A DNA stretch of 64,000 nt from Alnus glutinosa (GCF_958979055.1 NC_084894.1:24335616-24399615), one strand, 5' to 3'. Counted from the stretch's first letter, positions 22,676 to 35,240 are shown. Program-made: numbers and translations. Notes: a model not told the origin generated them from the letters alone.

Positions 22676-23311
22676 GAGCACTAGCAGCAGACACTCAACT
22701 ATTTTTCTTAACTGTTGCTGAGGTTCGAGAAGCTCTTGACAGAGGGTATTCTTTCAATAATGTAACATTGATTTTGCTTTTCTGGTTGGTTCTTTCCCAC
22801 TTTTGTTGATGCCCATTTGCTCATAAGTGTTCTGAGTCAATCCTGTTCTGGTTTCAGTCATGGGTTCTCGCTAATTTTTCTGCATAGATAGCTGTGTTCG
22901 TCTTTGTCAATGCCCATTTGCTTCAATTTGTTCTGAATAATCCCAAATGCATTTTGTGATAATGGGTTCTCGTTAATTCGGTGGTTGTTGCTCTCATAAC
23001 CTCTCAACGACGAGCTGCTGTTGGATGGAATATCAAGGCTGAACAAAGAAGAAGATGTGGAAGAAGAAGAGATGAGGGTTGCGTGAAGGCATGAAGAAGA
23101 GAGAGTCAGAGAGAGATGTGTTTTCTTTTATTAAAATATTAGATTGGGTAACTACAGTGCTACCAAATGTATTGAGTAGCACTATAGCTATCCAAAGATG
23201 GAGCCCTAATATAGGGCAATTGCTATGACTTTTTTTTTTTAAAAAAAAAAATTTAAATTTTTTCTATTTTAGAGAAGAGAACTATTTATAAAGCATTTGC
23301 TACTAATGCTC
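22676..23311. mobile_element. PIF/Harbinger-type non-autonomous element
   Basis: The ends GAGCACTAGCAGCAGA and, inverted, GAGCATTAGTAGCAAA are terminal inverted repeats, flanked by the 3-bp duplication TTA (22673-22675 and 23312-23314). The TTA duplication is typical of PIF/Harbinger elements. The right flank (AAGGAACATCAACATCAAAT) matches 30548-30570, where the uninterrupted site reads CTCCTTTACAGGGAACATC. The 636-bp interior has no transposase. Confidence 0.7.
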
Positions 23312-23314
23312 TTA

Positions 23315-24029
23315 CAAGGAACATCAACATCAAATTGACAAGACCTTCCTAATAAGACACGATCCCATCCATTCCAAGCACATAAAAAATAATGGTATTA
23401 TTATAATGCGAGTAATAATGACAAAGTGTACACATTTTGTACCTAACTCCTTTGTATTTATTTTTTATTTTTTTATTTTTTAAAAAAATTACTTGAGACA
23501 CTTTGTAGACCTTTATAGTTTATATTCAATTTATTTATTTATTTTTTTTTAAAAAAAATTTGTTTGACACACTTTGTATACAACAACATTACTCTTATAA
23601 TAATGGTCCATGGATATAGGAATGCGACAAATTTAATAATTCTTCTTAAAAAATTGCAAGGTATTAGTCCATGAAAATAAATTTGGCAATATTACTACTT
23701 CCTCTAGAAATTCTACCTCATATGGCCCAATACATGAAATTAGAATTGACAATTTTTAACATGACTTGTGAACACGATATGAATTTAATACAAAATTAAA
23801 GGGTTTTGATTGAAGAGTCAGATCCCTTTAATTAAATAAGTCGGGTTATGCTTGACTTATATAGTCTTATTCATATGTTTTGATATAACCCGAACTCGAC
23901 ACACGATATGACTTGCGAACTCGATACGAACCCAATACAAAATTTAGAGAGTTAAGGGTCATGAAGAGATTTACTCGTTTAATTAAATAGGTCGAGTTAT
24001 AGTTGACCTATATAATCTTATATCCGTAC
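23315..24029. repeat. Unit-shared DNA with diverged ~190-bp repeats
   Basis: 23330-23400 matches the fragment conserved at 30560-30620. From about 23740 two copies of a ~190-bp repeat follow, each with GAACTCGACAC/GACACGAT-like, AAATTAAAGGGTT and TTTAATTAAATAGGTCGGGTT words. The same repeat occurs at 30840-31200, 44440-44800 and 61930-62240. No coding potential. Confidence 0.65.
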
Positions 24030-24349
24030 TGTAAAGACCAAGAAATTAAATAGGGAATTTAACAATTAAAAGATTATATTTATTAAATAGTTGAGACTAA
24101 TAAGTATATCTTAGGTAATAATATTTATGCTAAGAAAATAAAATAAGTCTGTGTTAAAATAATAGAACTGTAGTGATAATGATAATGAGTTCTAATAGAA
24201 TAAATAATTAATTGAATAGATTGAATGTAATTAAAATAAATGTGGGGGGTTAAATGTAAATGGGTAAATGATAGAATTATTAGAAATAAGGGTCTTGATG
24301 TAATTAATAGAAGTTGAGGTTTTAAAATAAAGAGAAATCTCTTCCTTGC

Positions 24350-24355
24350 CACGTG
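24350..24355. promoter_or_regulatory. G-box in element C
   Basis: CACGTG in the context GCCACGTGTC lies just before the pyrimidine-rich tract 24430-24560 that precedes candidate exon 1. Confidence 0.45.
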
Positions 24356-27120
24356 TCAGCTTGTTATTGGTCTATGGAAGATTGCATTATCCCTTCCCTT
24401 TATTTCTCCACCAAACACATGTCCTTTTCCCTTTTCTCTTTCTTTTCTTTCTTCTTTTTCTTTCTTTTTTTCCTTTCTCCCTTGGCATTCACGCACAGCC
24501 CCTATTCCCTTTTCTTTCCTTTTCTCTTCTTCTTCTTCCATTCCTCCCTTCTTATCACACACGTACCGCCCTCTCCATTTCTTCCTATCTCTTTTCTTCG
24601 GCACACACACGCGCACACCCCCAACCATGAGAGACCGATTGAGAGAGAGAGAGAACCGATATAAGCTTGAGAACCCGTTGAACCCATGAACCCGAAACCA
24701 ACAAAGAGAGACCCGATCCTTCGGTGGGTTGTTCATGGGTCGACACCAACGTAGCCAAAGGTGCGATTTTCAGGGATTTTTGGTGGAATTTTCGGTGTAG
24801 AATGAAAATCCCCTATGTAAGTAACTTCCTACAAATTCTTTTGATTTTACTTATAATTATTGTTACTTTATGCTAAGTATTTTGAGGAGAGAATTTATAG
24901 AACCATGTGGGTTTTGGTTGGCCGATTGCTTGTGTTTGGCCGGTTGCTTGGTGTGGGTTGTGATCTCCCCTGTTTCGGTTGGTCATGGGTATAGAGTTGC
25001 GTTTATGATATTTTGTATTTTAGGTATTTTCTTTTTGGACTCAATTGTGTATGTGTATTTTGGGGTTTTGCTTGATGGGAATTCCAGGAAGTTGTGTTTA
25101 TGGGCTATAGCTCTTGGGGTGCTTTTGATGGGTGTTCTATGAAATTCAAGTATGGTTTTGAAATTGTAAATTGATGATTATGTTAACTTATGATTAATAC
25201 TCTATTGAAGATTATTGGTGCATGATCGGAAAGTGATTTTGAAGAGTAGTTTACGGAAATCCAAATCTGGATTTAGGAGTTTTTAATGGAGTGATAATGT
25301 TGGTTTACGGTTATTTGAAGCCCTCATTTGCTAGGAATTATATATGAATTTGTGTTGGGTTGCAAGTATGGTTATGTGATTTGTATTGAGTTAGACTTGT
25401 AGTCTTGATTTTGGGTTTTTGATGTAAAAGTTGATTATTAACCTAAGGATGGATTGTTAATTGTTGGTTGAAGAAAGGTTTAAAATTGAATAGAGAATGT
25501 TTGGTGGAATATGGTTTAGTTGATGATTGTAGTTAATCTTTGCGTTGTCTTGTTGGAGAAGGGTTTGAAGTTAATGTATTTAGACTCTTTGTATAGATGA
25601 CAAATATGGTTAGGAATTAAAGTTGGGCCTTTATTATGCTTATATGAACCGAATGAGACCAAAGGACTTTAGTCTTAGCACCATATGAGAAAATGAAACA
25701 AACAATGAAGGAAAACGAATAATTAAATAATTAAAGTGTAATAAATGAATATATATTATAATATGCGATTGTAAGTTAGTTTAATAAGAGTTATTAAATT
25801 ATAATGTTAAATAAGATTAAAAGTTCTAAATCTAAACTACTTACATGGTTAGTAGTTAATAAGGATAAAACATTGAATATATTAGAAATTGTATTTAAGG
25901 ATAAGAAACGAAATAAGCTATAAATCTAAAGCTTAATATTTACATCATAAGGGACAACGATTAGGATAAGAACGTCAAAGAATGGTAAATTGTCCAAATA
26001 AACCTTAAGACAACAAATATAAAATAGTGACATTATAGAAATACATAAATAGACTCCAAAGTCAATTGATAATAAAACTAGATGATTAGTGTGTCTACTT
26101 ATGCAATATGAAATACCTAAGCGTATTATGGGTTTATGCCTAACTTAATAAGCACTTTATACATATGTACACATATATATGTATATGGATTGAATACACT
26201 TAGCTTAAATGGATAACCAACTATAAGGCTTATAGTCAATAATGATAATAAGGGAACGTGGTAGCCAATTTACCTATATATGTATACCAAGTGTTAGATC
26301 AGGTTTAAGCCTATTAAGCGTTGCATGTGTGTATATATATATACATACACATACACAGACATATACATGAATATGACTCCGGTAAATAATGCTAAGTTAG
26401 TACATAAGCAATAAGCTATAAAAATAGTAACAATAATGACAATATGATGTAACGATAATAAAGAGACATAAAATAACAAATGTGTCTTAAAGATTATAGT
26501 GGAACAAAATATGAACCTAAACCTAAGTGTTAACCTAAGAGTAGCTAAAAGTGTCGAATTAAGCTTTACAAGCTGGTTATGCGACGTGTGAGCACGCGGG
26601 TAGATAAGATGCTATAGAGTATGGGATTCAATAGTGTAGTCTAACGTTACCAATGTTTGCAGGATCGTGTTCGGATTGGAGACTTTAATTGGTTCTCCAA
26701 TCTAGAGTTCAAGTAACTAGAACACGGGGGAATGTTGGAGTCATGAGTCCAATGCAGCTAAGGTGAGTATTCTACTCACTGAGAAGTATTATTTTCATAT
26801 ATGATGAATTGCAAAATGTATAGTGTTTTACAAATCTGAACCAACTGTATGTTGATTATGATCTGTTTTGGATGCTTTGAGTACTTTTGAGTATATTGAA
26901 ATTATGATGATGTTTTGAAATATGAATATGATATGTGATTTTAGAGTGAGTATAAGTTGGAGATTTAAGTTATGAAAATCGTCTAAGAAATGACATGTAG
27001 AACTGTTTATGTTTTATAAAGAAAGCATGTGTTAAAAGCATGATTATGAAATTAAATGTATAGTATTTAAGCATGAGCATTGAGCATTGAGCATGAAACA
27101 TGAACGCATAAACAAACTAT

Positions 27121-27540
27121 TAGGGGGATCCATGCCCCATAGGCATGAACTAGAAGGGGGATATACGCCCCATAGGCATGAACTAGAAGGGGGATATACG
27201 CCCCAGGGGGATCTACGCCCCAAACACATGAACTAGAAGGGGGATATACGCCCTAGGGGGATCTACGCCCCAAACGCATGAACTAGTGGGGGATCTACGC
27301 CCCAGGGGGATCTACGCCCCAAACGCATGAACTAGTGGGGGATATACGCCCCTTACGTATGAACTAGTGGGGGGACATACGCCCCATACGAACACACGCA
27401 TGAACTATGGGGGGACCGACGCCCCAGGAGGATTTACGCCCCATACGAATGACACATGAACTAGTATTGGGAGATTTATGCCCCTTAGGAACATACACAT
27501 GAACTAGATTTGGGGGACCAACGCCCCATAGGAATACAAC
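27121..27540 (+). repeat. Minisatellite in element C, GGGGGATMTACGCCCC type
   Basis: About 14 copies of a block close to GGGGGATATACGCCCC are separated by variable CATGAACTAG spacers. Each block is nearly self-complementary at its ends (GGGG...CCCC), so small hairpins are possible. It lies in candidate intron 2 of element C, at the place where D carries an unrelated repeat. Confidence 0.9.
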
Positions 27541-28460
27541 AGAAACTTACATGAGCATGTATAGCATGGTTTTCATGAGTGTGATGTTTTTATACTATGA
27601 GTAGTTTTGCTAGACGTATTAGTATACATAAGAGTCTCAATGGAAAAGAATTTATGTATATTTCTATCGGATGGTTGCATGATTTAAATGCCATTGTTTC
27701 CTATAACGTATCTTCTACATATAATCTTAGCTGTCTAGTATGTTTAAATGTTTTTTATTAGTCGGTGTTTGCTATATCAGCTATGGGGATTTTCAAACAA
27801 AAGTTTATAAAATTGGTGGCTGATATAGTGTATGCATGACTAGAAAAAGAAGAGTTGGTTCTTTGCGAAAACTCAGTGAATAGTATACCTCTGAGGTCTT
27901 AGTGTATTTATTTATGCTAAGACGGTGGGCTCATAATTCCACCTATACGGATGTGGCAAACCCCCACAACCGTACAGATGTTTGTTTGGCTGCAGGTATT
28001 CCGGTCGTAGTCAATAGCATTGTAGAAGGGTACATCGGATGTTATGTTTGTAGCACGCTGCAACGGTCGTAATTGGTGGACCACGGGTCGTCCACTTGTT
28101 TATAAGTTTGGTTTATGGCTTGTGACGCGTGTGTCACTTAATCTTGTAAAGCCATTTCTGTTATGTATTTATATTGAGGAAAGACTTAAACAGATAGAAG
28201 TAATATGACTCTTTGTCTATGATTATTTGTAATAGAAGTTTATGTTATGATTTCCGCTATTTAGGTTTATGTTTCCGGCTGCATAGATGAATAGATGTTA
28301 TATTCTGATGTATCATATGTTGGCTTTGCGACATATCGTCGTGCTACTGTGAAGACCTGTTTATATTATAAGAGATTAATGTATATGTAAATGTTTTGTA
28401 CAACAACAACAACAACAAAAAAAAAAAAAATAATAAAAAAAAAAAAAACGGGTCGTCACA

Positions 28461-28610
28461 CATACCTTAACACGATCTAAACTCGACACCCGAACATGAG
28501 CCACCACCCCTAAATGAAGCAGATCAACTTGTACAAGCTTGGGTTACTTGGGTACAAGAACATTAATTCATGCAAGTCAGCCTGCACATGATGAATAATA
28601 AAAATAAAAA
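28461..28610. repeat. Continuation of the unit after element C
   Basis: This is the second half of the ~190-bp repeat and the GAAGCAGATCAACTTGTACA block that lies before each LecRK 5' flank. Confidence 0.6.
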
Positions 28611-28830
28611 AGCAGTATGTCTTCCGGTAGATCGCAATAATTTTTTTTAAGTTTTAAAATTTTTTAATTGAAAAATGACACGTGACAGAGGTATTATGGG
28701 AATATTTCGCTAAAATGGGCATTTTTCGAAGGTTTCAGTAGTTTGGGAGGACATGATGCAAATCTTGGTACTTTAGAGGGCCATTCGAAAAAATAATGGT
28801 AGTTTGGGAAGTTAAATTGTATTTTTTCCC
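28611..28830. mobile_element. Mutator-like element, copy 3 (right end only)
   Basis: It contains the right terminal inverted repeat ending AAATTGTATTTTTTCCC and about 40 bp of interior (AGTATGTCTTCCGG), followed by AAAACAATTTA as at copy 2. The left half, including the captured ATPase fragment, is missing. Confidence 0.65.
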
Positions 28831-28986
28831 AAAACAATTTAGTAAAGAAATGAAAGTTAACGACTGCATGTTTGATTTGAATATTGATTATTTGCGATGT
28901 AGATGTAATAGCCTACAGTTTTATGCAGAATCTCGCTAGAATTTTATTTAAGCCTAGTAAGGGCGTCTTGGCCGCCAGACTTTCAG

Positions 28987-28987
<1 letters not shown>

Positions 28988-29024
<37 letters not shown>
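28988..29024. repeat. (TA)n microsatellite
   Basis: A TA run of about 18 units. It is absent from the paralogous position near 42615. Confidence 0.9.
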
Positions 29025-29027
<3 letters not shown>

Positions 29028-29139
29028 CTTAGTTTTTAAATAATAAATATTTTAATAGTGATTTTTCTTCTATTTTCTTGCAATCCCTTCATTTTTTTCT
29101 TAGTTTTGTGGTGCCCCGCATAACCAGTTTTTCTTTCCC

Positions 29140-29712
29140 TGCACGTGGAGGTGGAAATAGGCATGAAACTGATGAAAGTATTGGCGATGCGTATGAACAC
29201 GATAAGACAACACGTGATGAACAATTGACGCGCGATACGTTTACAATGACTGGAAGAGCAATTTGAGCGATTTGGGGATCAAATTGGCACACTGTTTGAG
29301 CAATTTGCCACCACAGAAGGTGCTGATGGGAGTTGCCGTCAACCAAATCAATGTTTCGTGGATGAGGATGACGAGTTTAATTCTATTATATGCAATAGAG
29401 AAAATATCAAAGATCGATCATTGTGAAACATTTTGTCATTTCATTTCTTGGAGCTGGCTAGCTGAGCTCGAATTAGCCATTGTATTTTCAATTGGAAGTT
29501 CAAGTTTCTCGAAATATCTGAATATTTAATCCATTAATCCTTCGTTCTATAATTTATTGACCGTTTATTCAGTTACAAATTACCAATAAAAATACCAAAA
29601 TAAAGAGAGCATTACAGCAACCTTAAGGAAGTTTCAACTAGTGTCCCACCACATTGTTTTAAATGTGATGAACCTAAACATAGTATGACAGATTGTAGAA
29701 AGGGTGACCATT
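29140..29712 (+). pseudogene. Retrotransposon gag remnant with CCHC zinc knuckle (unit 2)
   Basis: One frame around 29250-29390 reads EQFERFGDQIGTLFEQFATT, like the region before the zinc knuckle in plant Ty3/Gypsy Gag. At about 29655-29712 the frame HCFKCDEPKHSMTDCRKGD has a canonical C-x2-C-x4-H-x4-C knuckle and then a stop. Frames are shifted between the two parts and no protease or polymerase follows. The same remnant lies downstream of every LecRK copy. Confidence 0.6.
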
Positions 29713-30048
29713 ATTAATGCAGCGAAAGGTGGAGACAACAAGAATTTTCATAATCACTCCAAAAGGTATATGAAGTTTATCAAAAAGATAACTAGAATCT
29801 ACTAAGAAAATAGAGAAACACCCATAAAAGAAATTTTATTCAATGAAGGATAATGAAAAATAACACTAAAACATGATTTTATATAGAGTACTACTGCAAA
29901 TTATAATCCTAAGTTTAGTAAAATTAATCATGAACAAATTAAATAAGGACTCCCAATGACCTAATCCGATCCTTAAGGAATAGGAATTCTTAATTATTAT
30001 AAATAAAGACTTTTAATTCTTAACAAACAAGATTCCTAATGAATTTAT

Positions 30049-30333
30049 TGTTAGGAAATATATTTCCTATATTAAAAGGAAATATATTGTATTAATATTG
30101 TACGTTATTTTCCTTTCATACGGTTGATTGCATGTAATTGAGTTTGATTGTAATCAAATCAATCAATTTTTATCTATCTCAATTTTTATTGTAAAATGAT
30201 CAACGAATAAAAGCATAATATAGTCCTTTTAGCTCTATCATGCAGATGTAAGTCATAGACCGAATCACGTAAAAACTATTGTCTCTATTTTATTATTCCT
30301 CTTTAATTTTCTTTATATTATCTTTTTCTTTCA
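30049..30333 (+). mobile_element. Copia-type solo LTR (unit 2)
   Basis: TGTTAGGAAATATATTTCC to TTTCTTTCA, flanked by the perfect 5-bp duplication TTTAT (30044-30048 and 30334-30338). Copies at the same place in other units (35651, 43652, 51291) show that the insertion predates the tandem duplication. Confidence 0.8.
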
Positions 30334-30404
30334 TTTATTACGACAAAAATACCCTTAAAAAATAGCAAAACCTAACTAACTTATCCCACGTGATGGATGA
30401 TACT

Positions 30405-30695
30405 TCAACCGTTCATTTTGATTTTTGAGTATTGTTGAATTCCGTCCCTATCTTCTTTTGGAATTTTTAGAAACTTATTTGGAATGAAGTATTGCAATCT
30501 TGTGCCCTTCCAAAGCAAACACGTACACATATTGTCTCCTCCTTTACAGGGAACATCGACATCAAATTGCCAAGACATGATCCGCGTCCATTTCAAGCGC
30601 ATCACAAATAACCTTATCATTATAATATTTGTCGGTTGAAATAGTTTATAGTTATCTTCACCCATCCAATTAATTAGGGTAATAAAAATTAACAA
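30405..30695 (-). other. Unit-conserved fragment of unknown origin
   Basis: A minus-strand frame of 96 codons (containing MSWQFDVDVPCKGGDNMC and LQYFIPNKFLKIPKED) is nearly identical at 44011-44292. The same DNA occurs at 36050-36285 and 51690-51910, where the frames differ. I do not recognise the peptide. Conservation is explained by duplication and is not evidence of a gene. Confidence 0.35.
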
Positions 30696-30839
30696 GTCCG
30701 TTCAATGACCCGTTCGATACTCACTTATATAAACTTGGTTTGTTTAATAAATAAACAGAATTTAAACATTTAATACTCGACTCTATTAGAGCCCTACATT
30801 TAATAAGGCAAGGGATGGTCTTCCCTTAATTGGCTCATT

Positions 30840-31200
30840 AGATGAAATTAGAATTGTTAATTTTTAACACGACTCGCGAATACGATATGAATTTAACACA
30901 AAATTAAAGGGTTATGATTGAAGAGTCAGATCTCTTTAATTAAATAGGTCGGGTTATGGTTGATCTATATAGTCTTATTCCTATACTTTAATATGACCCG
31001 AACCCAACACACGACATGATGACAGATAATTTTTTACATGATTTGCGAACTCGACACAAACCCAATACAAAATTAGAGAGTTAAGGTTGAAGAAATTTAC
31101 TAGTTTAATTAAACGGACCAGATTATAGTTAACCTATATAAGCTTATATCCATATTTTGACATGATCTGAATTGGATATGCAAACATGAGCTACCACCCT
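30840..31200. repeat. Two ~190-bp repeats
   Basis: Two tandem diverged copies share TTTTTAACACGACTCGCGA / TTTTTTACATGATTTGCGAA and TTTAATTAAA. The position near 31148 is the empty site for element C. Confidence 0.65.
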
Positions 31201-31259
31201 AAATGAAGCAGATCAGCTTGTACAAGCTTGGGCAAGAACATTAATTCACTGCAGGCCTG

Positions 31260-32570
31260 CACACGATGAATAATAAAAGCTCCATGTACTCGGTGTACCA
31301 TGAAAATACCTTAGGCATCACAAAATTGATTATTTAATTATTATGGATTGATATATCATAGCAATATATACACAATTACGTGAAGATGATGGGACCAAAA
31401 CAAGTTTTCAATAGTCTCCCGTAACTTATTACAAACACACCCTGACGAGATTTTGGGCAAAATCAAAGCACGTACATGAAGGTTGAATTTTTTCTGAAAC
31501 AAGTTTCGATTTTTTTTTTTTTTTTTTTTTCTCAAAAATAAGTAACCATAAAGTATGTCACTATTAGAATGGTAAAATGAACGTGATAATTGAGTTTAAA
31601 TAGTCACATTACTCATTTATATATATATGACCGCCTATAAAAATCAAGTTGGGACAAGTAGTTGATATGAACCTTGCAATGAGGATAAAAATTGCTCATA
31701 GTTAGAGTTAACAATTTTTTAAAAAATTAATTAAGATTAATGAGTTAAGTTAGAATTGACCTGTATAATCTAATATTTATATCTCTACATAATTGTAAGT
31801 TTGACATGAGAACACAAATCGGCAAAGGAAGCCATAGAAAGAAAAAACAAAAAAAAATTCATTGAAAACACACCGAAGATATTTATTTCAAATGGTGGGA
31901 AGATTGCCAAGTACGAAGGTAATTAATATTGGGACAATTTTCTGTCCTTGTGGAGTTATTGGTTAGAAGGCATTAGAAGAATCTTTTTTCTATTGTCCTT
32001 TGAAAAAATGCAAAACGATAAATGATGAGTAATGACATCTGATCCATCAATAGGAAGAGGTTAAAAAGTCGTTTTCCTTATCACAATTTTTAGTCGGTCT
32101 TCTAATCTCTTTGGAGGGAAAGTGGTTGGGTCCACCAGTAAAGGTGATATCACAAGTGTATTGAGTCACAAGGATCCAAACACAATAACAGGAGTAAACC
32201 GGGGGGAGGGATACAACAAATAAGCCCAAAACAACAAAATAAAAACACAAACAGTAACAGCAGAAGTCCGGTAGGAGGAGGAGCAGTGGGAGCCAGCAGC
32301 CGTGACGGCGCGTGAGGTACACGAGCCGCCGAGGGGAGACCTCTCAGCAACAGGAAACGCCGGTTTCGTCCGGAAACCAAAGACTACTTTTTCAATCACA
32401 ACCCCTAATTGACAGTCTACCCCTTTGGCTGTTTGTTAATCTTTTTAATTAAAAACTAAAAACAAAGAAAGAGGAAGAAAATTTCAGCCCTCTGTTTACA
32501 CCAACAACCAAAAAAAAAAAAAAAAAACGCTTTCTGTTTAAAATTAGCAGGCTTTTTTCCTCTCTACCCA
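31260..32570 (+). promoter_or_regulatory. 5' flank of LecRK-2 with a ~250-bp private insertion
   Basis: The flank is conserved with the other units, but 32125-32375 is absent from the LecRK-3 flank (compare 45745-45800). The insertion is GC-rich for this region, and on the minus strand it encodes a Pro/Leu-rich frame with no known domain. The leader GCAGGCTTTTTTCCTCTCTA is intact before the ATG at 32571. Confidence 0.5.
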
Positions 32571-34534
32571 ATGGCTACGTTTCTTAGATCACTTCATTTT
32601 CTAATACTTTTCTATGTTTCCAACATTCCAAGCAAGCCAAGCTGCATCTTGATGGAATTGCAGTAATCCACAGCAATGGTTTATTGCAGCTAACCAACAT
32701 TTCATACCAGCAACCTGGTCACGCTTTTTACCAATTTCCTATAAAATTCAACACAAGTACTTCATCAACTTTAACTTCGTCTCTTTCATTTTCTACAAAC
32801 TTTGTGTTTGCCATGGTTCCTCAAGTGCAAAATTTTGGTGGTCATGGCATTGCCTTCACCATCAGTCCCACGAGGGACTTCACCCATGCCGAAGCACATC
32901 AATCTATGGGGCTCTTCAATTCTTCCAATAACGGCCTTCCTGAAAATCACATCTTGGCCATCGAGCTTGATACTGTTAAGAACGCTGAATTTGGAGATAT
33001 TGATAACAACCATGTGGGAATCGATGTCAACGGCCTGGAATCCGTTGAATCAGCTCCTGCAACGTATTTTACCGATAAAGAAGGGAAGAATATAAGCTTG
33101 GGGCTCAGGAGTGGAAATCCAATGCATCTTTGGATAGACTATAATGAAGCAGAGAAGTTACTGAATGTAACACTTGCCCCAACCAAAATCCCAAAACCAA
33201 ACAGGCCTCTCTTGTCAAGACACATCGATCTGTCTCAAATTCTCTTGGAATCCATGTATGTCGGTTTCTCTTCAACCTCAGGCACTACACTTGTAAGTTA
33301 CCACTACATTCTGGGATGGAGCTTTAATAAAAGTGGACCATCACAAAGCCTTGAAATTTCGAGACTTCCTCCACTTCCCAGACACGAGAAAAGAGCGAAA
33401 CCAGGCCCAGTGATAACAACTTCTCTCATAGCAGTAGCTCTTGTGCTGATAACCGTCACCGGAGCTGCTTACATTTTGAGGAGGAAGAAATATGAAGAAA
33501 TACGTGAAGATTGGGAGGAAGAGTATGGTCCCCACAGGTTCAGCTATAAGAGTCTCCACAAAGCAACCAAAGGTTTCAAAGACACGGAGCTTCTTGGAAA
33601 AGGAGGTTTCGGAAAGGTTTATATGGGAATACTTCCTTCGTCTAATCTTCAAGTTGCAGTGAAGAGAGTCTCCCATGATTCTAAACAAGGGATGAAGGAA
33701 TTTGTTGCTGAGATCGTTAGCATGGGAAGACTGAGGCATAGGAACTTGGTGCAGCTCCTGGGCTATTGCCGACAAAGGGGAGAACTCCTATTGGTCTATG
33801 ATTATATGCCCAACGGAAGCCTTGACAAGTTCTTATATAGCAATGAAAATCCAAACCTTAACTGGTTTCAACGATTTCGAATCATCAGAGGAGTAGCAGC
33901 TGGCCTTCTTTACCTCCATGAAGAGTGGGAACAGGTTGTTCTGCACCGAGATGTAAAAGCAAGCAATGTTCTATTAGATGCTGAATTAAATGGAAGGCTT
34001 GGAGATTTTGGACTTGCCAGATTATACGACCATGGAACCAATCCTCAAACCACCCATGTAGTTGGGACTGTGGGTTATTTGGCTCCAGAGCTTACTAGAA
34101 CAGGAAGGGCAACCACTTGCAGTGATGTGTTTGCTTTTGGGGCTTTCATTCTCGAAGTGGCTTGTGGAAGGAGGCCGATAGGGGTACTGGCCCAAGGGGT
34201 GATTTTGGTTGATTGGGTCTCTGAGTGCTGGAGAAAAGATGCTATCCTTGATGCCAGTGACCCAAGATTGGAAGGTAATTATGTGGTGGAGGAAATGGAA
34301 TTGGTTTTGAAAATAGGCCTATTTTGCTCACATGCAATGCCAACAGCTAGGCCTAGCATGAGGCAAGTGATGCAGCTGTTGGATGGCGATGTTGATCTGC
34401 AAGAATTACCACGTGACAGTGCTTTTGGTCCATTTGCAAGTTCTGAATCATCTGATTTCATGTCATTTCCTTTTACCCTGGCTTCTGCCCCTTCCATGGG
34501 TAGCACTGATTCAATCCTGAAAAGTGGTCGTTGA
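32571..34534 (+). pseudogene. LecRK-2, broken at the signal peptide
   Basis: The family ATG (32571) opens a frame that stops after 31 codons at 32664-32666. The cause is a 46-bp deletion relative to LecRK-1 7060-7105, which removes the end of the signal peptide and the start of the lectin domain and shifts the frame. From about 32684 the lectin frame is open to 34534. It contains most of the lectin domain, the membrane helix, GKGGFGKVY, HRDVKASN, DFG and APE, with the full GVAAGLL that LecRK-1 lacks. No in-frame ATG before the lectin domain restores a secretion signal, so a membrane receptor is unlikely. A cytosolic product from an internal Met is possible but unsupported. The open kinase frame suggests recent inactivation. 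Confidence 0.85.
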
Positions 34535-35240
34535 ATCGACTGCATGTCTGATGCTAGATCTTGAAGCTATGCATGGGACCAATCAAGCAGTGCGACATAG
34601 AAAGCTTATAGATCACTTGGAGGTTGGAGTGAAGAGAGGAAAAACTTGTGATGAATATGTTGTATATACCGTTTCTTTCACTAAATCTAGACTTTGAAAA
34701 TGATATTAGGTACTAGTCTACTTAAGCCTTACATAGTACAACAAAATAAATTCAGTTGTTGCAAGCTTTATATATGGATCGTTATTTGAGTAGTGTTTGC
34801 AGAAACTAGATGAGTGGTTCTTCAAATTTTATACTCTGTTGTAGTTTTTCGTTCTTTTTTTATCTTACTTACTAGGAAGCCACTCTCTCTACGTACACAA
34901 GCATATTCCAACCCCCGGCCAATTCGTTACAAGTGTGGCATACGTTGAAGATCATTGCTCAAATTCAAGCATTCAGGAGACATGCATTCTAGACCCATCC
35001 CAGTTAAAGAAGTATGGATATTTGTAATGCCTCTCCTCTCTCTTGGTGTGTGTGTGTGTGTGGATATTGTGTTTAAGTGGATAAAACAAAACAATTTAAT
35101 AAATAAATGAAAGTAGTTCCTCGAATTATCTGAATATTTAATCCATTAACCCTTCATTCTATCATTTATTGACTGTTTACAAATTACCAACAAAAATACC
35201 AAAATAAAGAAATCGAACATTACAACAACCTTAAGGCAGT
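34535..35240 (+). repeat. LecRK-2 3' flank
   Basis: Conserved downstream region, probable 3' UTR up to about 35080, with a TG microsatellite near 35046. The MULE insertion site is empty here (AAAACAATTTAATAAATAAA at 35089). Confidence 0.6.

Larger units (their letters stand above)
24030..28460 (+). mobile_element. Large solo-LTR-like element C (plus)
   Basis: It starts TGTAAAGACCAAGAAATTAA and ends in an A-rich tract followed by CGGGTCGTCACA; 4,431 bp. The flanks CGTAC (24025-24029) and CATAC (28461-28465) are a one-mismatch 5-bp duplication. The ~190-bp repeat is split by it, and uninterrupted versions of the site exist near 31148 and 44750. Candidate splice sites: donor GTAAGT at 24817, acceptor ending 26662, donor GTGAGT at 26763, acceptor ending 27995. 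The 90-codon frame at 24870-25142 has no homology that I recognise and is not conserved in the other copies. Confidence 0.85.

Noticed and set aside
27044..27540. Possible CRISPR-like array
   Set aside because: Spacers are short, similar to each other and carry no unique sequence; this is a minisatellite in a eukaryotic element.
30405..30695. Conserved gene on the minus strand
   Set aside because: Frame conservation is limited to two units and equals the DNA identity; other units break it. Kept only as a fragment of unknown origin.
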